Below, in pieces: positions 43,054-50,828 of a stretch of 64,000 nt of DNA. Source of the stretch: Oceaniglobus trochenteri. Lineage in GTDB: Bacteria; Pseudomonadota; Alphaproteobacteria; Rhodobacterales; Rhodobacteraceae. The stretch is taken from the NCBI RefSeq assembly GCF_020529025.1, contig NZ_JACNMM010000007.1, forward strand, positions 124,001 to 188,000, given 5' to 3'. A program made the translations under genes and the position numbers. Below the pieces are notes generated by a model. It ran no database searches, had not been told where the DNA came from, and saw only the letters and a program-made list of their open reading frames with translations. Each line of letters begins with the position of its first letter. Positions within the stretch are counted from its first letter, which is position 1.

Positions 43054-46000
43054 CACAGGGCGCATCTATCCCGGACGATCTGCAAGGCGCCATCGCGATC
43101 ACCGGCATCGCGGGCCGCTTTCCCGGTGCCGCCTCGGTCGAGTCCTTCTGGAAGGCGGTGCGCGAGGGGCGCGATCTGATCCGCCCCCACGCCCCCGAAA
43201 CCCTGGCCGACAATTTCACCGATGCCGAGCGCGCCCGCGATACCTATGTTCCGGTGCGCCCCGCCATCGAAGGCGCCGAGATGTTCGACGCCCCCTTCTT
43301 CGACATGCTGCCGCGTGAAGCGGCGCAGACCGATCCCCAGTTCCGCGTCTTCCTGGAAACCTGCTGGCAGGCCCTTGAGGATGCGGGACACGACCCCGCA
43401 CGCCCCCCCGGTCCGATCGGGGTGTTCGGCGGCGCGTCGATGTCCACGTATTTCCTGAACAACCTGATGTCCGACCGCGCGAAGATCGAGGATTTCGTCT
43501 CGACCTATCAACTGGGCGACTATCAGCAATTCATGGGCGCGCTTGGCGATACCCTGGCCACCCGCGTTGCCTTTCGCCTGGGGTTAACCGGTCCGGCGGT
43601 GACGGTTGCCACGGCCTGTTCGACATCGCTGGTGGCCGTGGCGCAGGCCTGTCAAAGCCTTGATGCCTTCCATTGCGACATGGCGCTGGCGGGGGGCGTT
43701 TCCATCACCTTTCCGCAGGAGCGGGGCTATTTCTACCAGGAAGGGGGCATGGTGTCGCGTGACGGCCATTGCCGCCCCTTCGACGCCGGGGCAACCGGCA
43801 CCGTCTTTGGCCATGGCGCGGGCGTCGTGGTGTTGCGCCGGTACGAAGATGCCCTGGCGGACGGCGATCAGGTCTATGCACTGATCCGGGGGGCGGGGCT
43901 GAACAATGACGGGGCCGACAAGATCGCCTTCACCGCGCCCAGCGTGACCGGGCAGGCCATGGCCATTGCCCAGGCCCAGGGCGCGGCCGGGGTCGATCCG
44001 GGCAGCATCGGATATGTCGAATGTCACGGCACCGGCACGCCCCTGGGGGACCCGGTGGAATTCGAGGGGCTGAAGAAGGCCTTTGCCGGGGTGGCGCCGG
44101 GGCGGGTGTTCCTTGGGTCGGCCAAGGCGAATATCGGCCATTGCGATGCGGCGGCGGGGGTGATCGGCCTGATCAAGACGGCGCTGATGCTGCGGGACCG
44201 GACCATCCCGCCCATGGCGAATTACATCGCGCCCAATCCGCAGATCGACCTTGACCCAAGCCCCTTCCGCATTCCGACCCTCGCGCAGGACTGGGACGAA
44301 CCCGGCCCCCTGCGCGCCGGGGTCAGCGCGCTTGGCGTGGGGGGCACCAACGCCCACCTTGTTCTTGAAGAGGCACCGGCGCAGGTTCAGCCGGCCCGCG
44401 ATGGCCTGTTCATCCTTCCGCTCTCGGGCAAGGACGGGGCCGCCCTTGCCTCCCGCGTGGGCGATCTGGCCGAACGGCTTGGCCGTGACGGTGCGCCGTC
44501 GCTGGCCGATGTCGCCTTTACCCTGCAACAGGGGCGCTGCGCCTTCGATCATCGCCATGCCGTTGCCGCCACCTGCCACGCCGATGCCGTCGCCGCCCTG
44601 CGCGCGCCCTTCCGGGCCGGGATTGCCATGGGGGATGCGCCGCCGGTCATGTTCATGTTTCCGGGGCAGGGCGCGCAATATCCCGGCATGGGGCAGGGCC
44701 TGCGCGCGTCAGAGCCCGGGTTTGCCCGGATCATCCGGCAAGGCAGCGAAATCCTGCAACCGCTGATCGGGCTTGACCTTGACGATCTGCTTTACGCGGC
44801 CCGCGATGGCAAGGCCGCCGCCCGGGTGCTGCGCGACACGGCGATCACGCAGCCCGCGCTCTACCTCGTGGAATATGCCACTGCGCGGCTTTGGCAGGCG
44901 CGTGGCATTTCCCCTGCCGCGATGATCGGCCATTCGGTGGGCGAATTCACCGCCGCAACGCTGGCCGGGGTGATGAGCTTTGAAACCGGGCTGCATCTGA
45001 TCGCGGCGCGGGGGCGCCTGATGCAGGACCAGCCCGCAGGCGCCATGCTGTCGGTGCGGTCCGGGTTCGACCGGGTGGAACCGCTGCTTTGCGATGGCGT
45101 GGACCTTGCCGCGCGCAATGCGCCGCAGATGATCGTGCTGGCCGGCCCCGATGCCGAGATCGGCGTGGTCGAGGCGCGGCTGCACAAGGCGGATATCCCC
45201 TGCAAGCGGCTGCACACTTCCCATGCCTTCCACTCGGCGATGATGGACCCGGTGGCGGCGGCGCTTGCCGATGAGGCGGCGAAACATGCCTTTGGCGCGC
45301 CGCAGATCCCCTATGTTTCTTGCGTTACGGGCACCTGGATCACCGATGCCGAAGCGATGGATCCGGCCTATTGGGCACGCCATTGCCGCGCGGCGGTGAA
45401 TTTCGATACGGCCCTGCACAGTCTTTGCGCCGGCAATGCCGCGCCCGTTCTGGTCGAGGTGGGGCCGGGGCGCAGCCTTGGCGCCTTTGCCGCCCAGGCC
45501 GTGGCCCGCGAGGGGCGGCGCGCCATCCTGCAATCCTTGCCCGACCACAGCGAAGCCGACCGCGACCGCGAAACGATGGGCACCGCCCTGGGTGCGCTCT
45601 GGTCGCAGGGGGTCAAGGTGGACTGGTCGGCCGGATCAGCCACGGCGGGGCGGCGCGTGTCGCTGCCCGGCTATCCGTTCCAGAAGAAACGCCACTGGAT
45701 CGACGCGCCCCTGCCGCTGGCCCGCCAGGGCGCAGCCGCACCCGAAACCGCCCTTTCCCAGACCAGCGAGACGAGTGTTGCCATGTCCACGCCCTCTGCC
45801 CCCCGTGATCGCACCGAAACCCTGACCGCCCGTGTTCTGGCCCTGCTGTGTGACCTGTCGGGCGACAGCCTGACGGATGATGACAGCGATTGCACCTTCC
45901 TTGAACTGGGTTTTGATTCACTTCTTCTGGGGCAGGTCACACAGCGGCTTCAGCGCGACATGGGTGTCACGTTGACCTTCCGCCAGTTGATGGGCGACCT

Positions 46001-49000
46001 GTCCACGGTGGGGGCGCTGGTGGCCCATCTCGACGCGACGCTGCCGCCCGAGATGGCCGCGCCCGAACCGGCGCCGCGCCCCGATCCCGGCCCGGCGCCG
46101 GGCAAGGTTTCCGCCGCTTCGGGCGATATCGGGGCGCTGATGCAGGCGCAGACCCAGGCGATGCTGTCGCTTTTCGAGAACCAGATGCGCACCATGGGCG
46201 CGGGCGGGGCGGCACCGGTCGCCCCCCCGTCCCCTCCTGCTGCCGCAAGGGTGGGCCGCGCGCCCGTCGCGGCAACCGGCCCCGAAGCCGGATCGCGGCA
46301 CGACATGAACCGCCGCGCCACGGCTCAGGCAGAGTTCACGCCGGAGCAATTGGCCTTTGTTGGCGATCTCTGTGCTGAATACGGCGCAAGGTTTCCCACT
46401 TCGAAGGCCCGCGCCCAGAACGGCCGCCGCGCGCTGGCCGATCCGCGCACCGCCTCGGGCTTTCGCGCCGAGTGGAAAGAGCTGGTCTTTCCGGTCATCG
46501 CAGAAACCTCGAAGGGCGCACGCCTGACCGACCCCGACGGCAACAGCCTTGTCGATCTTGTGAACGGCTTCGGGCAGACCGCCTTTGGCCATGCGCCCGA
46601 TTTCGTCACCCGTGCCATCGCCGCACAGATGGAAAAGGGCTTTGCCATCGGCCCGCAGACCCCGCTGGCGCACGAGGTTGCGGGCAAATTCCTGGCCATC
46701 ACCGGGCACGAGCGCGTGACCTTCTGCAACACCGGCTCCGAGGCGGTGATGGCGGCGATGCGCCTGGCCCGCACCGTGACCGGGCGCGATACCGTCGTTT
46801 GCTTCAAGGGCGATTACCACGGCCAGTTCGACGAGGTTCTGGTGAAGGGCCGTGCATCGGGCGACCCCACGGCGCTGCCTGCGGTGGCCGGGGTGCCGTC
46901 GCTTTCCGTGGCCAACATGGTCGTGCTGGAGTACGGAAGCGAGGCCGCGCTGGACTGGATCAGGGACAATATCGGTGAAATCGCCGCTGTCCTGATTGAA
47001 CCGGTGCAGAGCCGCCATCCCGAACTGCGCCCGCGCGCCTTCTGCGAAGAGGTGCGGCGCATCACCGATGACGGTGGCGCGGCGTTCATCCTCGATGAAA
47101 TCGTCACCGGGTTCCGGGTGGCCCGCGGCGGCATGCAGGAACTTTGGGACATCCGCGCCGACATGGTGACCTATGGCAAGGTCGTGGGCGGGGGAATGCC
47201 CCTTGGCGTGCTGTCTGGGTCGGCGCGGTTCCTCGACGCGCTGGACGGCGGGTTCTGGGCCTTCGGAGATGAGTCGTCCCCCGAGGTGCCGCCCACCTTC
47301 TTCGCGGGCACCTTCGTGCGCCACCCCCTTGTCCTTGCGGCCCTGTCGGCGGTTCTCGATCATATCGACGGCGAGGGAAGCGCGCTTTACCACCGGGTGG
47401 CGCCGCGCACCGACGCCCTTCTGGGGCAGATGAACGATATCCTCGAAGATCGCGGATTGCCCCGCGCCGTCACCGGGTTTTCAAGCTGGATGATCGTCAA
47501 CCTGTCCGAACATGACCCGCGCGCCGCGCTGCTCTACCCGCTGATGCGTCTGGGGGGGGTGCATGTGCATGACGGCTATCCCTGGTTCCTGACCACCGCC
47601 CATTCCGAAGCCGATTTCGAAACCGTCGCGCAGGTTTTCGCCGCCGCCATCGACCGCCTGCAGGCGGTCGGCATCCTGGCCGGGGACACGCGCCGCGACG
47701 CTCTGCCGGTCACGCTACCGCTCACGGAACCGCAGAAAGAGGTCTGGATGGCCGCGCAGCTGGGCGCGGCGGCCTCGGGGGTGTTCATCGAAAGCGTCAG
47801 CCTGCGTCTGGCCGGGGTGCTTGATGCGACGGCGCTGGAACAGGCGCTGAACGCTGTCGTCGCGCGCCACGATTCCCTGCGCCTGCGGTTTGCCGCCAGC
47901 GGCGAGGCGGCCGAGGTGATGGCCCGCCTGCGCCTGACGCTCGATCCGCAACCGATGGACAAAGCCGCCCTGTCCGCCCTGATCGCCGCCGACGCCCGCC
48001 GTCCCTTCGACCTGGTGAATGGCCCGCTGGTGCGCGCCACCCTGGCGCGGCTTGGCGACGAGGATCACGTTCTGATCCTGACCACCTACCACATCGTCTG
48101 TGACGGCTGGTCGACCTACCTGATCGTCGAGGAACTGGCCGCGCTTTACAACGCGCAGCTTTCGGGGCGCGATGCAAAGCTGCCCCCGGCGGCGCGCTTT
48201 GCAGAATACGCCCTCAGCCAGGAGGGCCGCGCGCCCGCCGATTCCACGCTGGAATTCTGGCGCAATGAATTCCCCGAGGCGCCCGATCTGCCCGACCTGC
48301 CCTTGGACCGGCCGCGTCGCGGCGCGCGCGGCTTTGACGGGGCCACCCATGTTCACCTGATTGACGCCGACCTTGCAAAGCGCCTGAAGCGTGCCGCCGG
48401 ACGCGAGGGGGTGACGCTGTTCGCCGCTCTCTCTGGTGCGCTGGCCGCGATGCTGGGACGGATCGGCGCGGCATCGCGCGTGGTGCTGGCCGTGCCGACG
48501 GCGGGCCAGACCCTTCTGCCCGATGACCGGTTGGTGGGCCATTGCGTCAACCTGCTGCCGATTTCCTTCACCTGTGATGGCGGCGAAAGCCTGCGCACCC
48601 ACCTGAAGCGCTGCGCGGGCAAGGTTCTGGATTGTTTCGACCATGGCGATACCACCTATGGCGCCATCCTGCGCACCGCCGGTCTGCGCGGTGACATCAA
48701 CCGCCAGCCGCTGAGCGAGGTGCAGTTCAACCTAGACCAACAGCCCGCCGATTTCGGTTTTTCCGGGCTGAACACCGCGATGGAGGCCAACCCCCGCGCC
48801 CATACCAACTTTGATCTGATCTTCAATGTCACCGAAAGCGGCGCGGGCCTGCGGGTCGACCTGACCTATGCCAGCGATGTGTTGGGTGCCGATACCGTGG
48901 CGCGCTGGTGCCGTCAGTACCATCGCCTTCTGGCAGCCATCGCCGATGACATGGACACTATCCTGGCCGCCGCCCCCCTTCTGTCGCCGGACGAGGAGGT

Positions 49001-50828
49001 GGCGCTGGCTGCCCTGGGGAACGACACCGAAACGGCCATGCCGCCCCATGCCCGGGCCGATGCGATGATCGCGGCCCAGGCCCGCGCCACGCCAGATGCC
49101 CCGGCCATCGAGGATGCGGCGGGCACGCTGGACTATGCCGGGCTGATGGCGAAAAGCGACCGTCTGGCCGCGGCCCTGCAACGCCGCCTGCCACGGCCCG
49201 GCGCCCCCGTGGCGGTGATGATCGACCGGTCCGCCGACCTGGTGGTGGCCCTTCTTGCGGTGATGAGGGCCGGCCATGCCTATGTGCCGCTGGACCCGCA
49301 GCATCCGCCCGCCCGTCTGCGCGCGGTGCTTGAGGCATCGGGCGCGCGCGGGCTGATCCACCGGGGGGCCGCGCCCGACGTGGCGGGGGGGCTGGACCTG
49401 GCCTGCATCCCCTGCGATGGCCATCTCGCCGAAGCCGCGCCGCTGCCACTGGACGAACAGGGCGATCCGGCGGCCTATGTGATCTTCACCTCGGGCACCA
49501 CGGGCACGCCCAAGGGGGTCGAGGTGCCCCATTCGGCGCTGGCCAATCTCCTGTCCTCCATGGCCGGGCGCCCCGGGTTCGGCGCGCACGACAGCCTGCT
49601 GGCGGTCACGACCGTCGCCTTCGACATCGCGGCGCTGGAACTGCTGCTGCCCCTTACCCGGGGCGGGCGCGTCGTCATCGCCGGAGAGGATGAGGTGCGC
49701 GAGGCCTTCCCCCTGGTCGAACGGTTGAAGCGGGGCGACATCACCATGCTTCAGGCCACGCCCACCCTGTGGCAGATGCTGCTTGAGGCGGGGTTCAGCC
49801 CCGATCCCGCGCTGAAGATCCTGGTCGGGGGCGAGGCGCTGCCGCGTGACCTGGCCGACCGTCTGCTTGCCGGGGGCGGGGCCGTCTGGAACATGTATGG
49901 CCCCACCGAAACCACGATCTGGTCCTCTTGCGGTCCGGTGGGTGCCGGGGCCATCGACATCGGCACCCCCATCGCCAACACGGTGATGCATGTGCTGGAC
50001 GACAACGGTGGTCTTGCCCCCGTCGGCGTGGTGGGTGAGCTGAACATCGGCGGCGCGGGGCTTGCGCGGGGCTATCTGAACCGCAGCGACCTGACCGAGG
50101 CCGCCTTTCGCACCGTCGACCTGCCGGGGCAGGGGGCCGTGCGGCTTTATCGCACCGGCGATCTGGCGCGCCGGGGGGGCGATGGCACGATCACCCTTCT
50201 TGGACGGCGCGACGGGCAGGTAAAGCTGCGCGGCTTCCGTATCGAACTGGACGAGATCGAAGCCGCGCTGCGCGATATCGACGGCATCCGCGCCGCGGCC
50301 GTTGACCTGCGCGACGGCCCGGCGGGGCCGCTTCTGGCGGGGTTCTACGTGGCCGAGGCGGATCGCGACGATCTTGGGCCTGCCCTGGGGCGGGTTCTGC
50401 CCGGCTACATGGTGCCGACCCGGTTCCAGCGGATCGCGGCCCTGCCCGAAACCGCCAATGGCAAGCTGGACCGCCGCGCGCTGCCCGATCTCGAACCCCT
50501 CGCGCCGCTGGCCAACCTGCGCGAGATCACCGCACCCCGAAGCGCGCTTGAAAGTACGCTGGTGGAGATCTGGCGCGATGTTCTGGGACTCGAGGCCTTG
50601 GGCATCACCGACAACCTGTTCGAACTGGGGGCGGATTCGCTTTCGATCTTTCGTATCGCCGCCCGGATGCTGGAACGCGACCTTGGCATCGAGGCGCGCC
50701 ACCTGATGCAGCACCCGACCATCCAGGGCGTTGTCGCCTTCGCCGAAAGCCGCACCGAGGAGCCGCGTGCGCCATCGCTCAAGGATTTCCGCAACGGTGC
50801 GCGGCGCAAGACGGCGGTGTCGGCATGA
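43050..50828 (+). CDS. Hybrid PKS-NRPS megasynthase KS-AT-ACP-aminotransferase-C-A-PCP
   Basis: 2592 aa. KS about 10-430 (Cys190 in TACSTS; His in ECHGTGT and NIGHCD). AT about 530-820 (Ser629 in GHSVGE; HAFH indicates malonyl-CoA). ACP about 925-990 (Ser957 in GFDSL). PLP class III aminotransferase about 1110-1530 (Lys1377 in YGKVVGGG). C about 1550-1990 with YHIVCDG (His1681 intact, first His is Tyr). A about 2005-2490, hand-read code DILQLGMIWK, one change from the glycine code DILQLGLIWK. PCP Ser2530. No ketoreductase: the beta-keto group made by KS would be transaminated to a beta-amine, as in mycosubtilin and iturin synthases. It should take the starter from the A-PCP protein and pass a beta-amino-acyl-glycine to the next protein. 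ATGA overlaps at both ends. Confidence 0.95.
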   Translation: MTQGASIPDDLQGAIAITGIAGRFPGAASVESFWKAVREGRDLIRPHAPETLADNFTDAERARDTYVPVRPAIEGAEMFDAPFFDMLPREAAQTDPQFRVFLETCWQALEDAGHDPARPPGPIGVFGGASMSTYFLNNLMSDRAKIEDFVSTYQLGDYQQFMGALGDTLATRVAFRLGLTGPAVTVATACSTSLVAVAQACQSLDAFHCDMALAGGVSITFPQERGYFYQEGGMVSRDGHCRPFDAGATGTVFGHGAGVVVLRRYEDALADGDQVYALIRGAGLNNDGADKIAFTAPSVTGQAMAIAQAQGAAGVDPGSIGYVECHGTGTPLGDPVEFEGLKKAFAGVAPGRVFLGSAKANIGHCDAAAGVIGLIKTALMLRDRTIPPMANYIAPNPQIDLDPSPFRIPTLAQDWDEPGPLRAGVSALGVGGTNAHLVLEEAPAQVQPARDGLFILPLSGKDGAALASRVGDLAERLGRDGAPSLADVAFTLQQGRCAFDHRHAVAATCHADAVAALRAPFRAGIAMGDAPPVMFMFPGQGAQYPGMGQGLRASEPGFARIIRQGSEILQPLIGLDLDDLLYAARDGKAAARVLRDTAITQPALYLVEYATARLWQARGISPAAMIGHSVGEFTAATLAGVMSFETGLHLIAARGRLMQDQPAGAMLSVRSGFDRVEPLLCDGVDLAARNAPQMIVLAGPDAEIGVVEARLHKADIPCKRLHTSHAFHSAMMDPVAAALADEAAKHAFGAPQIPYVSCVTGTWITDAEAMDPAYWARHCRAAVNFDTALHSLCAGNAAPVLVEVGPGRSLGAFAAQAVAREGRRAILQSLPDHSEADRDRETMGTALGALWSQGVKVDWSAGSATAGRRVSLPGYPFQKKRHWIDAPLPLARQGAAAPETALSQTSETSVAMSTPSAPRDRTETLTARVLALLCDLSGDSLTDDDSDCTFLELGFDSLLLGQVTQRLQRDMGVTLTFRQLMGDLSTVGALVAHLDATLPPEMAAPEPAPRPDPGPAPGKVSAASGDIGALMQAQTQAMLSLFENQMRTMGAGGAAPVAPPSPPAAARVGRAPVAATGPEAGSRHDMNRRATAQAEFTPEQLAFVGDLCAEYGARFPTSKARAQNGRRALADPRTASGFRAEWKELVFPVIAETSKGARLTDPDGNSLVDLVNGFGQTAFGHAPDFVTRAIAAQMEKGFAIGPQTPLAHEVAGKFLAITGHERVTFCNTGSEAVMAAMRLARTVTGRDTVVCFKGDYHGQFDEVLVKGRASGDPTALPAVAGVPSLSVANMVVLEYGSEAALDWIRDNIGEIAAVLIEPVQSRHPELRPRAFCEEVRRITDDGGAAFILDEIVTGFRVARGGMQELWDIRADMVTYGKVVGGGMPLGVLSGSARFLDALDGGFWAFGDESSPEVPPTFFAGTFVRHPLVLAALSAVLDHIDGEGSALYHRVAPRTDALLGQMNDILEDRGLPRAVTGFSSWMIVNLSEHDPRAALLYPLMRLGGVHVHDGYPWFLTTAHSEADFETVAQVFAAAIDRLQAVGILAGDTRRDALPVTLPLTEPQKEVWMAAQLGAAASGVFIESVSLRLAGVLDATALEQALNAVVARHDSLRLRFAASGEAAEVMARLRLTLDPQPMDKAALSALIAADARRPFDLVNGPLVRATLARLGDEDHVLILTTYHIVCDGWSTYLIVEELAALYNAQLSGRDAKLPPAARFAEYALSQEGRAPADSTLEFWRNEFPEAPDLPDLPLDRPRRGARGFDGATHVHLIDADLAKRLKRAAGREGVTLFAALSGALAAMLGRIGAASRVVLAVPTAGQTLLPDDRLVGHCVNLLPISFTCDGGESLRTHLKRCAGKVLDCFDHGDTTYGAILRTAGLRGDINRQPLSEVQFNLDQQPADFGFSGLNTAMEANPRAHTNFDLIFNVTESGAGLRVDLTYASDVLGADTVARWCRQYHRLLAAIADDMDTILAAAPLLSPDEEVALAALGNDTETAMPPHARADAMIAAQARATPDAPAIEDAAGTLDYAGLMAKSDRLAAALQRRLPRPGAPVAVMIDRSADLVVALLAVMRAGHAYVPLDPQHPPARLRAVLEASGARGLIHRGAAPDVAGGLDLACIPCDGHLAEAAPLPLDEQGDPAAYVIFTSGTTGTPKGVEVPHSALANLLSSMAGRPGFGAHDSLLAVTTVAFDIAALELLLPLTRGGRVVIAGEDEVREAFPLVERLKRGDITMLQATPTLWQMLLEAGFSPDPALKILVGGEALPRDLADRLLAGGGAVWNMYGPTETTIWSSCGPVGAGAIDIGTPIANTVMHVLDDNGGLAPVGVVGELNIGGAGLARGYLNRSDLTEAAFRTVDLPGQGAVRLYRTGDLARRGGDGTITLLGRRDGQVKLRGFRIELDEIEAALRDIDGIRAAAVDLRDGPAGPLLAGFYVAEADRDDLGPALGRVLPGYMVPTRFQRIAALPETANGKLDRRALPDLEPLAPLANLREITAPRSALESTLVEIWRDVLGLEALGITDNLFELGADSLSIFRIAARMLERDLGIEARHLMQHPTIQGVVAFAESRTEEPRAPSLKDFRNGARRKTAVSA

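Noticed and set aside
48732-50714. 660-codon minus-strand open frame
   Set aside because: Antisense to the condensation and adenylation domains of the megasynthase, with low-complexity Arg/Gly/Gln/His composition.
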